Below, in pieces: positions 16,387 through 27,289 of a stretch of DNA of 64,000 nucleotides. The position numbers and the translations under genes were made by a program. Origin of the DNA: Oscillospiraceae bacterium (lineage in GTDB: Bacteria > Bacillota > Clostridia > UBA1381 > UBA9506); NCBI GenBank assembly GCA_015068855.1, contig SVJS01000002.1, forward strand, positions 1 through 64,000, in the 5' to 3' direction. Positions within the stretch are counted from its first letter, which is position 1; each line of letters starts with the position of its first letter. Below the pieces are notes generated by a model, which did not search any database, had not been told where the DNA came from, and saw nothing but the letters and a program-made list of their open reading frames with translations.

Positions 16387-16890
16387 TTGGCTCAGTTAAT
16401 AGATGCAAGCGTATTAGACATCAAAGAAAAAGTTGTAAAGCTCAGCCGTGTTGCTAAGACGGTTAAGGGTGGTCGTAGCATGCGTTTTTCTGCACTGGTT
16501 GTTGTTGGTGACGAAAACGGCCATGTAGGCTGCGGCACCGGTAAAGCAATCGAAATTCCCGAAGCAATCCGCAAGGGTATTGAAGATGCAAAGAAAAACA
16601 TGATCACAGTTAACCTGTCCGGCACTACAATTCCTCATGAAACAATTGGTGAATTTGGTGCAGGCAGAATCCTGTTAAAGCCTGCTGCTCCCGGTACCGG
16701 TGTTATCGCCGGCGGTGCAGCCAGAGCTGTTGTTGAGCTTGCCGGTATTCGTGATATCAGAACGAAGTCTCTTCGTTCAAACAATGCAAGAAATGTGGTA
16801 AAAGCCACCATTTCCGGATTAGCCTCCTTGAAGGATGCCGGTGAAGTGGCAAAGCTGCGTGGCAAATCCAAGGAAGACTTAGTAGATTAA
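16387..16890 (+). CDS. rpsE: 30S ribosomal protein S5
   Basis: A 167-aa protein important for decoding accuracy and mRNA unwinding. The double-stranded RNA-binding segment [19 protein letters not shown] and the [19 protein letters not shown] core are intact. TTG start at 16387 behind AAAGGAGGAAA. Confidence 0.97.
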   Translation: MAQLIDASVLDIKEKVVKLSRVAKTVKGGRSMRFSALVVVGDENGHVGCGTGKAIEIPEAIRKGIEDAKKNMITVNLSGTTIPHETIGEFGAGRILLKPAAPGTGVIAGGAARAVVELAGIRDIRTKSLRSNNARNVVKATISGLASLKDAGEVAKLRGKSKEDLVD

Positions 16891-16904
16891 GGAGGTATGG
16901 TATT

Positions 16905-17084
16905 ATGGCAATGCTTAAGGTGAAATTGGTTAAGAGCACCATCGGCAGAAAAAAAGACCATATTGCTACGGTACACGCACTCGGATTAAAGAAAGTCCGT
17001 GACGAGAAAGAACACCAGGACAATGCAGCCATTCGTGGCATGATTGCCAAGGTGAGCTATATGCTCGAGGTAGAAGAAATATAG
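16905..17084 (+). CDS. rpmD: 50S ribosomal protein L30
   Basis: A 59-aa protein just too short for the ORF track. It starts [19 protein letters not shown] after AAGGAGG and ends at TAG 17082-17084. The KVKLVKS and ALGLKKV patterns and its place between rpsE and rplO identify it. Confidence 0.96.
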   Translation: MAMLKVKLVKSTIGRKKDHIATVHALGLKKVRDEKEHQDNAAIRGMIAKVSYMLEVEEI

Positions 17085-17103
17085 TAGAAGGAGGTGCTTT
17101 AAT

Positions 17104-17547
17104 ATGAAACTGAACGAATTAAAGCCTGCTGAAGGCTCTAAAAAGGCAGCGTTCAGAGTTGGTCGTGGTCACGGTTCCGGTAACGGTAAAACTGCAGGTC
17201 GCGGTCACAAGGGTCAGAATGCCCGCTCCGGCGGTGGCGTTAGACCCGGTTTCGAAGGTGGCCAGATGCCCCTTTACAGACGTCTGCCGAAGAAAGGCTT
17301 TACCAATATTTTTGCGAAGACCTATTCGCAGATTAATGTTTCAGATTTGAACAAATTTGCTGACGGTACGGAGGTAACAGCAGAGATGTTAAAGGCTGAA
17401 GGTATCATCAAGAAGTTAAATGACGGTGTTGTTGTTTTAGGTCGTGGTGATTTAACAGCTAAGAATCTGACTGTTAAGGCAGCACGCTTCTCTGCTACTG
17501 CGGCTGAAAAAATCGCAAACGCCGGAGGAAAGGCGGAGGTGGTATAA
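17104..17547 (+). CDS. rplO: 50S ribosomal protein L15
   Basis: A 147-aa late-assembly protein with the long basic glycine-rich N-terminal extension ([20 protein letters not shown]) followed by [18 protein letters not shown]. Its stop codon directly abuts the secY ATG. Confidence 0.98.
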   Translation: MKLNELKPAEGSKKAAFRVGRGHGSGNGKTAGRGHKGQNARSGGGVRPGFEGGQMPLYRRLPKKGFTNIFAKTYSQINVSDLNKFADGTEVTAEMLKAEGIIKKLNDGVVVLGRGDLTAKNLTVKAARFSATAAEKIANAGGKAEVV

Positions 17548-18840
17548 ATGCTGCAAACGCTCAAAAACGCATGGAAGATTGCTGACCTCAGAAAGAAAAT
17601 GCTTTATACACTGCTTTTGCTTGTCGTTTTCCGCTTAGGTTCATACATTCCCGTTCCGGGACTCAATCCGGAAGCCGTCAAGGAAATGATGGGTGGTTTT
17701 TCCGAAGGCATGCAGGGACTATTAAATAACTTTTCCGGCGGTGCCTTAGAGCGTGGCTCCATTTTTGCCATGAGTATTTCTCCCTATATTAATGCGTCCA
17801 TTATTATTCAGCTTTTGACAGTTGCGATTCCTGCTTTGGAACGTTTGTCAAAAGAGGGTGAAGAGGGTAGAAAGAAGCTTTCTTCCTACACTCGTTATGG
17901 AACCGTTATTTTAGGATTTCTGCAAGCAACTGGCTTGTATTTTGGTCTGCGCAACAGCTTAGTTGGCGGCCCCAGCTTCATGAACTATGTTGTCCTGACT
18001 CTGTCCTTTACAGCAGGTACAGCATTCCTCATGTGGTTAGGTGAAGAAATTACAGAAAAGGGTATCGGTAACGGTATTTCCCTGTTAATCTTCACAGGTA
18101 TCGTGTCCCGTGGTCCGGCTATGATTCAGTCTTTGCGTGCTAGCTTAGTGACAGCAGAGGGCATGAACATTCAGGGCCTTGTGACCATCGTTGCACTTGT
18201 TGCTGTGGCTGTTCTGGCAATCGCATTTGTTGTTTTCATGAACGATGCAGAGCGCAGAATCCCCGTGCAGTATGCTAAACGTGTTGTTGGCAGAAAAATG
18301 TATGGCGGACAGAGCACACACATTCCTATGAAGGTTTCTATGGCCGGCGTTCTGCCGATCATCTTTGCAATTTCCATCATGTCTTTCCCCCAGACCATTA
18401 ATATGTTCATTAACGGGGAAACCATTCCTGATGGTTTTTGGGGTATCATCCTGCGTCTCTTTGATCAGAGACATCCGTTCTACATTGTTGTGTATTTCTT
18501 GTTGATTGTTTTCTTCTCCTATTTTTACACAGCAATTCAGTTCAACCCCATTGAAGTTGCAAACAACATGAAGAAAAATGGTGGTTTTGTTCCGGGTATT
18601 CGTCCCGGCAAACCGACTTCCGATTTTATTTCGAGAGTTTTATCCAAGATTACTCTCTTCGGAGCATTGTTCTTAGCTATCATTGCAATTTTCCCGATTG
18701 CTTTGGCGTTCGTGCCCAACCTGTCCGGTATCTCCATTGGCGGTACCTCATTGTTGATTATGGTTGGTGTTGCACTTGAAACAGTGAAGCAGCTGGAATC
18801 CCAGATGATGATGCATCACTATAAGGGCTTCTTGGAATAA
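17548..18840 (+). CDS. secY: preprotein translocase subunit SecY
   Basis: A 430-aa channel of the Sec translocon in the cytoplasmic membrane, with ten hydrophobic segments. Conserved stretches are RLGSYIPVPG, the plug region, ISPYINASIIIQLL in TM2, and RRIPVQYAKRVVGRKMYGG in a cytoplasmic loop. It starts immediately after rplO with no gap, so it is translationally coupled. YajC, an accessory component, is encoded at 39908-40270. Confidence 0.98.
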   Translation: MLQTLKNAWKIADLRKKMLYTLLLLVVFRLGSYIPVPGLNPEAVKEMMGGFSEGMQGLLNNFSGGALERGSIFAMSISPYINASIIIQLLTVAIPALERLSKEGEEGRKKLSSYTRYGTVILGFLQATGLYFGLRNSLVGGPSFMNYVVLTLSFTAGTAFLMWLGEEITEKGIGNGISLLIFTGIVSRGPAMIQSLRASLVTAEGMNIQGLVTIVALVAVAVLAIAFVVFMNDAERRIPVQYAKRVVGRKMYGGQSTHIPMKVSMAGVLPIIFAISIMSFPQTINMFINGETIPDGFWGIILRLFDQRHPFYIVVYFLLIVFFSYFYTAIQFNPIEVANNMKKNGGFVPGIRPGKPTSDFISRVLSKITLFGALFLAIIAIFPIALAFVPNLSGISIGGTSLLIMVGVALETVKQLESQMMMHHYKGFLE

Positions 18841-18856
18841 TAGGGAGATTTGCGAT

Positions 18857-19498
18857 ATGAAACTAGTATTTTTTGGACCGCCGGGTGCCGGCAAAGGTAC
18901 CCAGGCGGCTAAGCTCTCTGAGGCTTTGGGAATCCCGGCCATTTCCACCGGACACATTATCCGTCAGGCAATGGAAAAGGGAACCGAGGTCGGCAAAATT
19001 GCCGAGGGTTATATCAAGACCGGTGCGTTGCTGCCGGACGATGTTGTAACCGCCTTGGTGGCAGAACGTCTTACAGAGGACGAATGCCAAAAGGGGTATA
19101 TTTTAGATGGCTTCCCCCGAACCGTTGTGCAGGCACAACTTATGGATGAACGAGGCATTGGTGTTGATGCGGTTTTGGACATTGAGGTTTTGGATGACTC
19201 CATTGTACGCCGCATGTCAGGCCGCCGCGTTTGTAACCATTGCGGGGCAGCGTTCCATGTAGAATTTAATCCCCCGAAAGTGGCAGATGTTTGTGATACC
19301 TGCGGCGAAGCTCTTTCCACCCGTGCGGATGACGCACCGGAGGTTGTGCTGAAACGCTTAAACATTTATCACGAACAGACAGAGCCCTTAAAGGCGTATT
19401 ATCAGCAGCAAGGCAAGCTGATTGTCATTGATGGCGAAGGCGCCATGGAGAGTGTTTTCCAGCAAGTGCAGGCTGCAGTTTCTAAGGTGGGGAAATGA
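18857..19498 (+). CDS. adk: adenylate kinase
   Basis: A 213-aa enzyme (ATP + AMP to 2 ADP). The P-loop is GPPGAGKGTQAAKL near residue 7, and DGFPRTVVQAQ is the AMP-site segment. The LID has a four-cysteine zinc site (CNHC, then CDTC), as in Gram-positive long-form enzymes. The next gene begins one base after its stop. Confidence 0.97.
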   Translation: MKLVFFGPPGAGKGTQAAKLSEALGIPAISTGHIIRQAMEKGTEVGKIAEGYIKTGALLPDDVVTALVAERLTEDECQKGYILDGFPRTVVQAQLMDERGIGVDAVLDIEVLDDSIVRRMSGRRVCNHCGAAFHVEFNPPKVADVCDTCGEALSTRADDAPEVVLKRLNIYHEQTEPLKAYYQQQGKLIVIDGEGAMESVFQQVQAAVSKVGK

Positions 19499-19499
19499 T

Positions 19500-20249
19500 A
19501 TGATTAAAATTAAAGCCCCCCACGAAATTGAAGCGATGCGCGGAGCAGGCCAGATTACAGCAGCCGTTTTTGAACGTTTGGCAGAAGCCATTCAGCCGGG
19601 CGTGACAACAGCGGAGCTGGACGACATTGCGGCACGGTTTATCCGCAGCAACAATGCCTCCTGTTCTTTCTGGCATTACAACGGCTACCCTGCTCATATT
19701 TGTACCTCCGTTAACGGACAAGTGGTGCATGGCATTCCCTCGAAGCAAGTGATTCTTCGTGAAGGCGACATTGTCAGCGTGGATATCGGCGTTTGTTATC
19801 GCGGATACCATGGCGATAGCGCCAGAACGTTTCCTGTGGGGCAAATCAGCCCTGAGGCCGCGCGGTTAATCCGTGTGACTGAGGAAAGCTTTTATGAGGG
19901 TTTACGCCAGGCACATACAGGCAACCGTGTTTTTGATATCGGCGCAGCGATTCAAAGCTACGTTGAGAAAAACGGTTACTCTGTTGTGAGAAGCCTGGTA
20001 GGCCATGGCGTAGGCAGTTCGCTGCATGAAGACCCTGAGGTGCCGAATTTCGGTACGAAAGGGCGCGGCGCTCGTTTGATGGCGGGGATGACCCTGGCCA
20101 TTGAGCCCATGGTTAATCAAGGTACGTATCATGTCAATACATTGTCTGATAACTGGACAGTTGTAACAGCAGATGGAAAACTTTCCGCGCATTACGAACA
20201 TTCTGTTTTAATTCGGGATGGAGAAGCGGAAATCTTAACCACTTGCTAA
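19500..20249 (+). CDS. map: methionine aminopeptidase type I
   Basis: A 249-aa dimetal enzyme that removes N-terminal Met from new proteins. Metal ligands are seen in SVDIG, GDSART, GHGVG, IEPM and YEHS. The track start at 19422 lies inside adk; ATG 19500 follows GGGGAAA and yields MIKIKAPHEIEAMRGAG. It has no N-terminal extension. Confidence 0.97.
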   Translation: MIKIKAPHEIEAMRGAGQITAAVFERLAEAIQPGVTTAELDDIAARFIRSNNASCSFWHYNGYPAHICTSVNGQVVHGIPSKQVILREGDIVSVDIGVCYRGYHGDSARTFPVGQISPEAARLIRVTEESFYEGLRQAHTGNRVFDIGAAIQSYVEKNGYSVVRSLVGHGVGSSLHEDPEVPNFGTKGRGARLMAGMTLAIEPMVNQGTYHVNTLSDNWTVVTADGKLSAHYEHSVLIRDGEAEILTTC

Positions 20250-20270
20250 ACTTTTTTGAGGTGATGATGT

Positions 20271-20546
20271 TTGGACATTTTTGCCGGTGATATTGTGTAT
20301 TCGAAGGCAGGAAGAGATAAAGACAGACCCTTTGTGGTTATGTCAGTTTTGGATACCGACTACGTTATGTTGGCCGATGGCCGCGTGCGACGGACGGATA
20401 AGCCAAAAAAGAAGAAAATTAAACATCTTGCAAAGAGTGGTCAGTCCTCTGCGGTGATTGCAGACAAAATCAACGCAGGCCTTAAGGTGACCAATCCGGA
20501 TCTGAAAAAAGCTTTGGCAGAGTTTGTTGAGGACTATGATGCATAA
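20271..20546 (+). CDS. KOW-domain RNA-binding protein (L14e/L6e/L27e-like)
   Basis: A 91-aa protein with an N-terminal KOW-type motif (FAGDIVYSKAGRDKDRPFVV) followed by a strongly basic linker (KPKKKKIKHL) and an acidic tail. This small gene is found between map and infA in many Clostridia and is annotated as an L14e-like or KOW RNA-binding protein. Its place in a ribosomal operon suggests a ribosome-associated role, but the function is unproven. The start is TTG 20271 with GAGGTGATGATG upstream. Confidence 0.8.
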   Translation: MDIFAGDIVYSKAGRDKDRPFVVMSVLDTDYVMLADGRVRRTDKPKKKKIKHLAKSGQSSAVIADKINAGLKVTNPDLKKALAEFVEDYDA

Positions 20547-20558
20547 GGAGGAAGAATA

Positions 20559-20777
20559 GTGGCAAAGGAAGGCGTTTTAGAGTTAGAGGGCACAGTATTA
20601 GAATCGTTGCCCAACGCAATGTTTCAGGTAGAGCTGGAAAACGGACATCAGATTTTAGCGCATATATCCGGTAAACTCCGGATGAATTTTATCAGAATTT
20701 TACCGGGCGATAAGGTAACCGTGGAACTTTCGCCCTATGATCTGACGAAAGGCAGAATCACCTGGCGTGCAAAATGA
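20559..20777 (+). CDS. infA: translation initiation factor IF-1
   Basis: A 72-aa OB-fold factor that binds the A site of the 30S subunit during initiation. Sequences [20 protein letters not shown] and the [14 protein letters not shown] end are diagnostic. GTG start at 20559 after AAGGAGGAAG. Confidence 0.98.
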   Translation: MAKEGVLELEGTVLESLPNAMFQVELENGHQILAHISGKLRMNFIRILPGDKVTVELSPYDLTKGRITWRAK

Positions 20778-20829
20778 CGCCGGTGCGATGAGCCGCATTT
20801 TAGATTTAAGACGAACCATCGTCTTTTAA

Positions 20830-20955
<126 letters not shown>

Positions 20956-21085
20956 GAACAAAGCAGCCCCCATATGGGGGTGCAAGGCCACATGTTAAAA
21001 CCCACGCGGGGCGGCTGCACGCTTTATGTGTGACCCGCGAGGTTAGGCATATACACGATGAATGAAATGTATTGGAGGTGCAAAA

Positions 21086-21454
21086 ATGGCAAGAATTTCA
21101 GGTGTTGACTTACCCAGAGACAAACGAGTAGAGATTGGTTTAACCTACGTATTCGGTATTGGTTTAACAAGCTCCCGTAAGATTCTGGCAGCTACCGGTA
21201 TTAATCCCGACACAAGAGTAAAGGATTTAACTGAGGACGAGGTATCCAAGCTGAGAGAAATCATTGACCGTGACTATACGGTTGAAGGTGATTTGAGAAG
21301 AAACGTTGCCTTAGATATCAAGCGTCTCATGGAAATCGGTTGTTACAGAGGTATCCGTCACAGAAAGGGCTTACCCGTTCGTGGACAGAGAACCAAGACA
21401 AATGCAAGAACCAGAAAGGGTCCTGCAAGAACAATCGCGAACAAGAAAAAGTAA
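21086..21454 (+). CDS. rpsM: 30S ribosomal protein S13
   Basis: A 122-aa head protein contacting the P-site tRNA and L5. [19 protein letters not shown] and [20 protein letters not shown] are diagnostic. ATG 21086 follows TGGAGGTG. Confidence 0.98.
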   Translation: MARISGVDLPRDKRVEIGLTYVFGIGLTSSRKILAATGINPDTRVKDLTEDEVSKLREIIDRDYTVEGDLRRNVALDIKRLMEIGCYRGIRHRKGLPVRGQRTKTNARTRKGPARTIANKKK

Positions 21455-21520
21455 TCCCTTTATCATACATGATCCGATATTTGGATATGATTTTCTAGCT
21501 TTGTGAAAGGAGGAACAAAC

Positions 21521-21913
21521 ATGGCTAAAGTAGCAAGAAGAACTACTCGTAGAAAAGTTAAGAAAAATATTGAGCGTGGTGCAGCACATATCTGTTCCAG
21601 CTTCAATAATACAATCGTAACAATTACAGACGTAGCCGGCAATGCAATCAGCTGGGCGTCCTCCGGCGGACTGGGCTTCCGTGGCTCCAGAAAGAGCACA
21701 CCGTTTGCAGCACAGATGGCTGCAGAAACAGCAGCAAAGGCTGCTCAGGAACATGGCCTGAAAACCGTTGAGGTTTATGTTAAAGGTCCCGGTTCCGGCA
21801 GAGAAGCGGCTATTCGTGCACTGCAAGCAGCAGGTCTTGAGGTTAGCATGATTAAAGATGTAACCCCGATTCCCCACAACGGTTGCAGACCGCCGAAAAG
21901 AAGAAGAGTTTGA
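21521..21913 (+). CDS. rpsK: 30S ribosomal protein S11
   Basis: A 130-aa platform protein near the E site. IDGVLxx-type assembly features are replaced by the family sequences [15 protein letters not shown] and [21 protein letters not shown] 21521 follows AAAGGAGG. Confidence 0.98.
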   Translation: MAKVARRTTRRKVKKNIERGAAHICSSFNNTIVTITDVAGNAISWASSGGLGFRGSRKSTPFAAQMAAETAAKAAQEHGLKTVEVYVKGPGSGREAAIRALQAAGLEVSMIKDVTPIPHNGCRPPKRRRV

Positions 21914-21983
21914 TTTTATACAAGGTTTGTCCAGGCCATTTGGCCTATGGCAAACGCAAATAATTGAGGAGGTGTAGATCCGA

Positions 21984-22613
21984 ATGGCACGTTATACAGG
22001 TGCAGTGTGCAGACTTTGTCGTAGAGAAGGCCAAAAGCTGTTCTTAAAGGGCGAACGTTGCTACACTGATAAATGCGGTATAGAAAAGAGAAAATATGCT
22101 CCCGGCATGCATGGCCAGAGCAGAAAGAAACTGTCTGAGTACGGTATTCAGTTGAGAGAAAAGCAGAAAGCCAGAAGATATTACGGCGTTTTAGAATCTC
22201 AGTTTGAAAAATACTTTGAGATGGCAAACAAGATGAAGGGCATCACCGGTGAAAATCTGTTGACTATTTTGGAAAGCAGATTGGACAATGTTGTTTACAG
22301 ACTGGGCTTTGCTCTGTCTAGACCGGAAGCTCGTCAGCTGGTTACTCATGGTCATTTCACTGTTAATGGTAAGAAGGTTAACATTCCTTCCTATCTGGTT
22401 AGCGCCGGCGATGTAATCGCTATTTGCGAAAAGAGTCGCGGCAGCGAAAAGATTAAGGAACTGCTGGAAAAGACCGAATCCAGAATTATCCCCAAGTGGT
22501 TAGATCTGGATCGTAACACACTTTCCGGTAAGGTGCTCACACTGGCACAGCGTGATGATATCGACCTGGAACTGGCAGAACATTTAATTGTCGAGCTGTA
22601 TTCAAAGAACTAA
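21984..22613 (+). CDS. rpsD: 30S ribosomal protein S4
   Basis: A 209-aa primary 16S rRNA-binding protein. The N-terminal CRLCRREG and ERCYTDKC region has four cysteines, the zinc-binding C+ form. The S4 RNA-binding domain is [20 protein letters not shown]. In other bacteria S4 represses the alpha operon or its own gene. The 229-base gap before rpoA has no convincing gene. Confidence 0.98.
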   Translation: MARYTGAVCRLCRREGQKLFLKGERCYTDKCGIEKRKYAPGMHGQSRKKLSEYGIQLREKQKARRYYGVLESQFEKYFEMANKMKGITGENLLTILESRLDNVVYRLGFALSRPEARQLVTHGHFTVNGKKVNIPSYLVSAGDVIAICEKSRGSEKIKELLEKTESRIIPKWLDLDRNTLSGKVLTLAQRDDIDLELAEHLIVELYSKN

Positions 22614-22842
22614 GGTTGATCGTGGCGCTGCGTTGCAAAATGAATTGCTTCAATTTGTTTTGTATGGTTCCTTTGGGAATCAAGGTAACACCTACGCGGT
22701 CCTTTGCGCAACAATTGCGTGAAACCAAACCTAAGAAAGTGTTCGATGCGTTGTCATCGGAACACGCGAAAGAGCACTTTTTTGTTGATGGAGGCAAGCG
22801 GACGCTTCTTCTGTACAATAAAAAAGAGGGAGGGTTTAGTCT

Positions 22843-23793
22843 ATGTTGGAAATTGAAAAACCAAATGTTGAGTGTTTGGAAATCAGTTCGGACGGAAAAT
22901 ATGGTAAGTTTACAGCAGAGCCCTTAGAGCGTGGCTACGGTACAACCTTAGGCAACTCGCTGAGAAGAATGCTGTTATCTTCGCTGCCCGGCGCAGCAGC
23001 AACCAGCGTCAAGATTGACGGTGTGCTCCACGAATTTTCCACCATTCCGGGCGTTAAAGAGGACGTGACGGAGATTATCCTCAACATCAAGCAAATTGCC
23101 TGCAAGCTCCATTGTGACACACCGAAAGTTGTGTACATTGAAATGGAAGGCGAGGGCGAGATTAAAGCCGGCGACATTAAGCTGGATGCTGATATTGAGA
23201 TTTTTAATCCCGAGCTCCATATTGCCACACTGAACAAAGATGCGAAGCTGTACATGGAGATTACATTCAGCAAGGGCAGAGGTTATGTTTCTGCTGAGCG
23301 GAATAAGCAGCTGAATCAGAACATCATCGGTGTTATCCCGGTGGACTCCATTTACACCCCTGTTCATCGTGTTAACTACTATGTAGAGAACACCCGTGTT
23401 GGACAGATTACCGATTATGATAAGCTCACATTAGAAGTTTGGACAGATGGTTCCATCCGTCCTGACGAGGCAGTCAGCCTGGCGGCTAAAATCATTAACG
23501 AGCATTTGATGCAGTTCATCGACCTGTCGGAAGAAGCAAAGAATGCTGAGATTATGATTGAGAAGGAAGAGGGCAAGAAGGAAAAGGTTCTGGAAATGAC
23601 CATTGAAGAGCTTGACCTTTCTGTTCGTTCCTACAACTGCTTAAAGAGAGCCGGTATTAATACGGTTGAAGATCTGACAAAGAGAACCGAAGAGGATATG
23701 GTTAAGGTTAGAAACTTAGGCCGCAAGTCCTTGGAAGAGGTTATCGAAAAACTGCATGGTTTAGGTCAGACCTTTGCGAAGAAGGAAGACTAA
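22843..23793 (+). CDS. rpoA: RNA polymerase alpha subunit
   Basis: A 316-aa subunit that starts polymerase assembly. The dimerising N-terminal domain has [20 protein letters not shown]. The C-terminal DNA-contact domain (about 245-316) is seen as [19 protein letters not shown] and [11 protein letters not shown]. Full length. Confidence 0.98.
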   Translation: MLEIEKPNVECLEISSDGKYGKFTAEPLERGYGTTLGNSLRRMLLSSLPGAAATSVKIDGVLHEFSTIPGVKEDVTEIILNIKQIACKLHCDTPKVVYIEMEGEGEIKAGDIKLDADIEIFNPELHIATLNKDAKLYMEITFSKGRGYVSAERNKQLNQNIIGVIPVDSIYTPVHRVNYYVENTRVGQITDYDKLTLEVWTDGSIRPDEAVSLAAKIINEHLMQFIDLSEEAKNAEIMIEKEEGKKEKVLEMTIEELDLSVRSYNCLKRAGINTVEDLTKRTEEDMVKVRNLGRKSLEEVIEKLHGLGQTFAKKED

Positions 23794-23898
23794 GCTTCGT
23801 TTATTGAAGGATTATAAACTTTTGGCAGGTAGCATCCTCTATGCAGCCCTGTGCTGCCCTATCTGCTGAACAAATTGATTAAAAGGAGGGTAATCAAG

Positions 23899-24243
23899 AT
23901 GCCGGGAACAAGAAAACTCGGTCGTCCTACCGACCAGAGAAATGCTATGCTCAGAAACCTTGTTACTTCTCTTTTAGAGAACGGTCGTGTTGAAACAACA
24001 CTCAGCCGTGCTAAAGAGACAAGATGTATGGCCGAAAAAATGATTACGCTGGGCAAGGACAACACCCTTGCATCCAGAAGAAACGCTCTCTCTTACATCA
24101 TGAAGAAGAGTGTGGTATACAAGCTGTTTGAAGAAATCGCTCCGAAATATGCAGAGCGTAACGGCGGTTATACCAGAATCATCAAGGCTGGTCCCAGACG
24201 TGGTGACGCAGCTGAAATGGCTATCATTGAGCTGGTAGACTAA
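23899..24243 (+). CDS. rplQ: 50S ribosomal protein L17
   Basis: A 114-aa bacterial-type L17 ending the alpha operon. [20 protein letters not shown] is diagnostic. The track start at 23851 is upstream of the RBS (AAAAGGAGGG), so ATG 23899 is used. Confidence 0.97.
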   Translation: MPGTRKLGRPTDQRNAMLRNLVTSLLENGRVETTLSRAKETRCMAEKMITLGKDNTLASRRNALSYIMKKSVVYKLFEEIAPKYAERNGGYTRIIKAGPRRGDAAEMAIIELVD

Positions 24244-24256
24244 GAGTTAAAGACGA

Positions 24257-24290
24257 AAAGGACTGTTCTGCTGAACAGTCCTTTTTTACA
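24257..24290 (+). terminator. terminator of the ribosomal protein cluster
   Basis: AAAGGACTGTTC pairs perfectly with GAACAGTCCTTT around TGCT, followed by T. It ends the transcript after rplQ. Confidence 0.92.
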
Positions 24291-24323
24291 TTTCATTTGA
24301 TAGAACGTATGGATGGAAAGGTC

Positions 24324-24358
24324 GAAGGGACAGCGCATGGGGCGCTGTCCCTTCTTTT
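24324..24358 (-). terminator. bidirectional terminator between convergent genes
   Basis: AAGGGACAGCGC pairs with GCGCTGTCCCTT. T runs suit the plus strand best (CTTTTT), but the palindrome also lies about 30 bases after the SLH gene stop on the minus strand. It separates rplQ from that gene. Confidence 0.75.
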
Positions 24359-24389
24359 TGAGGTGTGGTATATTAATTGGTTGGTTGGC

Positions 24390-26984
24390 TTATTTTACGA
24401 TAACGATTTCTTCAACTACATCTTTATACATTTTGATTAAGACGCGGCTTTCATCCAAATCGTCATACTGAGTGATTTCGTTTGCATCAACAACCTTGAT
24501 TGCGTTGGAGTTCTTAGTGGTGTTCAGTTCATATACGGTTACGTTATCTAAGCTGTAATTGGAGATTGCACCGTCTGCCACCTGAACATTGATGGAGCCG
24601 GGGAATTTCTTCGTTACTCGACCGTAAATGATGTCTAAGTCTGTGCCGATGGTGGCAGTAAACTCAGTTCCTTTTTCTGCGGCCAGGAACAGAACACGAA
24701 CACCGGTAATTTCGTTCTTCGTATTCAGTTTCAGCTGAACCACATCACCACGTTTTAACATCTCGCCGTCTTCGTTAACCAAGAGACCATCGGACTCTGT
24801 TTCGAAGGAAACGCGCTGGCCGTTCTGGTAAGCATACAATCTCTGTACGATTTCGTTATCCTCGTTCTGGACCTCCGCAATCTGGTCAATAATGGCCAGG
24901 GGTGCTTCGGCGCTCGCAGAAGCGGTGGCGCTGGTTACAATAACAAGCTGTGCGCTGAAATCCTCACGTACATCGTAAACCTGTACGGTATAAGGCTGAT
25001 TATCATCGAAGAAGGATGCTTTTTCAACAGAGTATTCTGTGGGTTCAAGCTCGCCTGCGGGGATGTTTAAGATAATGGTGTTATCTGTGATGCGATACGC
25101 ACCCAGCTTTTTAGAGGTCGCGTTGTAGGTCATTTCACCTGCGGCGTTTAAGGCAAAAGCATTTTTATCAATCTCGCCGGAAGCGCTCAGGTCCTTTGCG
25201 GTGTTAAGCTGTGTGATGGCACCGTCTGCGTTCTTCTCAAAGGTGATGAGCTGTGCGCTGACGCTGTCGCCACCGTTTTTAAGGTGATCAAGAACCTCAG
25301 CCGGTGTTTTACCGCTGACACCGTTTAACTTGATTTTGTTGGTTGATTTAACAACGCTTACTTCACCATCTTTGGTAAAGAGCATCATTTCCAGAACAGG
25401 GTTAAAACCTGTGGAAAGAGCTGCGCTGGTTACATAGGCATAGTTAGAAGAAAGTGTTGACTGAGCGTTCACAGCGGCGATTTTGCCCTCGATATCCAGG
25501 TAGAAGTCACCTTCGTCGCCCAATTTGATTTCTTCAACATAATTCTTGGCGATTTCATACTGAACGCCGTTAATGGTTCTCTTGTCATCTTCAATTTCTG
25601 TGACCTTACCGCTTACCTTTTCGGTAGCAACTTCGATGGAGATGATGGAGCCGTCCAAGCTTTTGGCGACGCTTAAAACATCCCATTCTTTCAGGTCGGC
25701 AAGAGAGATAACCTGACCGGAGCGCAGGATGGTGAATTTAACATCCTTATCCTCAGGGTCTAAGACCAAAGAGGGGTTACCGTACTTATCGGTTACCTTG
25801 TGGCTGCCGGTTAAAACATTTTCAACAACAATGTTGGAAAGAGACGTAACAAAGACTAAATCATAAACGTCATCGCTGTCAATATCTAAGAAAGTAACAC
25901 GGCCGGATTCAGGTTTGATTTTGTCAACATCAAAATCAATGGCCTTTCCGTTGTAAATCATTTTAGCACTTTCAGAAACGGAGAGGGATTTTGTGTTTTT
26001 ATCGTTTTCCTTATCGAGCCAATAGCGAACAATGATGTTTTTGCTGGGTTCAGCCTTGACGTCTTCGATATTGCCGGTTACGATGGTTGTTGCATTGTTA
26101 TAGTTTTCGTTGGAACGGGCCAAAATCAGCTCGCTGTTGCCTTTGGCACGCTCAGCAACATAATAGGTGACAGTGAAGCCCAACAGATTACGAACCTCAG
26201 GCAGAGCAGACTCTGCAACGGTGAAGACCTCATCACCAATACGGACTTCGTTATCCTTCAAGGTGCTGTTGCCGCTGATGCTGCTGATGCCCACAGCGGA
26301 AATCTGACCCATGCCCTTTGTGACATCCAAAACATCTTCTAACAGAGTTTTGTCAACCACTTCAAATTTTGCTTCGTTGCCAAAGCCGACTTGTTCCATC
26401 AGATTAACAGTTAAAGCATTGAAGCTCATTTGTGCTACCATGCCACGGCTGACATCCTGATTGGAAGAAGCAGCGGCGTTTTTAGAAATACCGTTTTGTG
26501 CACCGACTACCATATAGCCTGTGGGGAAGCCGCCACGGGACAGAGCTGCCGGTTCATAGCCTGTAATTCTGACAAGCATAGCCATGGCTTCTGCATAGGT
26601 GATAGAGTCATCAGGACGGAAGTTGCCCTCATCATCACCAATGATAACGCCCTGCTGTGTTGCAACGTTGATATAACCATTTGCCCAGTGGTTTGCAGCA
26701 ACATCAGGGAATTTGGTTTGATAATTGGAAGATGCGGCTACATCGGCAAGGCCCATTGCTGTAACAGCAACCTTGGCAAATTCAGAACGACGAATTGTAG
26801 CCTCGGGACGGAACTTACCGTCATCGTCGCCCACCATGATGCCCAAAGCACCTAAGGTTTCAATCGCTTCTGCATAGGGAGTGTCCGTTGCGTCAGAGGG
26901 CAGCGCTGCGAAGCTGGTCACTGCCATAGAAAGTGTCATCATCGCCGACAGAATACCGGCGGTCAGTTTTTTAGAAATAGACAT
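24390..26984 (-). CDS. S-layer homology (SLH) domain surface protein
   Basis: An 864-aa exported protein anchored to secondary cell-wall polymer. A signal peptide lies at 1-26 (KKLTAGILSAMMTLSMAV, cut near SFA). SLH1 follows (EAIETLGALGIMVGDDDGKFRP, shortened here), then SLH2 (FPDVAANHWANGYINVA) and a degenerate SLH3 up to about residue 195. The remaining 650 residues are beta-rich, acidic, low in cysteine and of unknown fold, and would be the exposed region. The start is ATG 26984 behind TAGGAGGAAA rather than the track start at 27068. Its size and strong RBS fit an abundant envelope protein, perhaps the S-layer itself; that is inference. Confidence 0.85.
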   Translation of the reverse strand: MSISKKLTAGILSAMMTLSMAVTSFAALPSDATDTPYAEAIETLGALGIMVGDDDGKFRPEATIRRSEFAKVAVTAMGLADVAASSNYQTKFPDVAANHWANGYINVATQQGVIIGDDEGNFRPDDSITYAEAMAMLVRITGYEPAALSRGGFPTGYMVVGAQNGISKNAAASSNQDVSRGMVAQMSFNALTVNLMEQVGFGNEAKFEVVDKTLLEDVLDVTKGMGQISAVGISSISGNSTLKDNEVRIGDEVFTVAESALPEVRNLLGFTVTYYVAERAKGNSELILARSNENYNNATTIVTGNIEDVKAEPSKNIIVRYWLDKENDKNTKSLSVSESAKMIYNGKAIDFDVDKIKPESGRVTFLDIDSDDVYDLVFVTSLSNIVVENVLTGSHKVTDKYGNPSLVLDPEDKDVKFTILRSGQVISLADLKEWDVLSVAKSLDGSIISIEVATEKVSGKVTEIEDDKRTINGVQYEIAKNYVEEIKLGDEGDFYLDIEGKIAAVNAQSTLSSNYAYVTSAALSTGFNPVLEMMLFTKDGEVSVVKSTNKIKLNGVSGKTPAEVLDHLKNGGDSVSAQLITFEKNADGAITQLNTAKDLSASGEIDKNAFALNAAGEMTYNATSKKLGAYRITDNTIILNIPAGELEPTEYSVEKASFFDDNQPYTVQVYDVREDFSAQLVIVTSATASASAEAPLAIIDQIAEVQNEDNEIVQRLYAYQNGQRVSFETESDGLLVNEDGEMLKRGDVVQLKLNTKNEITGVRVLFLAAEKGTEFTATIGTDLDIIYGRVTKKFPGSINVQVADGAISNYSLDNVTVYELNTTKNSNAIKVVDANEITQYDDLDESRVLIKMYKDVVEEIVIVK

Positions 26985-27289
26985 GAAGAATTTCCTCCTA
27001 AAAAAGTTTTTGTTTCTGTCATTTCTCTGACTGCCATTGTTCCTGTCAGTTTTATATGATATGGGCAAAACAAACCAGTCAGTATGTGATTTGACTGCTT
27101 TGTCTTATGTCGATTTTCGCACTGTGCATCAGGCTGATAGTATGTATACGAACAAGACGGAAAAAAGGTTCCCGAAAACGCAGAATTTATACATTCCAAT
27201 TCTTGCCGCATGGACGAAAGACTGCGCGGGGACGGCGATTGAGGAATGTGATGAGAAAGAAATTTTTTATGTAAACTTCCGTACTTTCC

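Noticed and set aside
22616-22927. 103-aa ORF between rpsD and rpoA
   Set aside because: It overlaps the rpoA start out of frame, has no RBS and no recognisable sequence; treated as gap.
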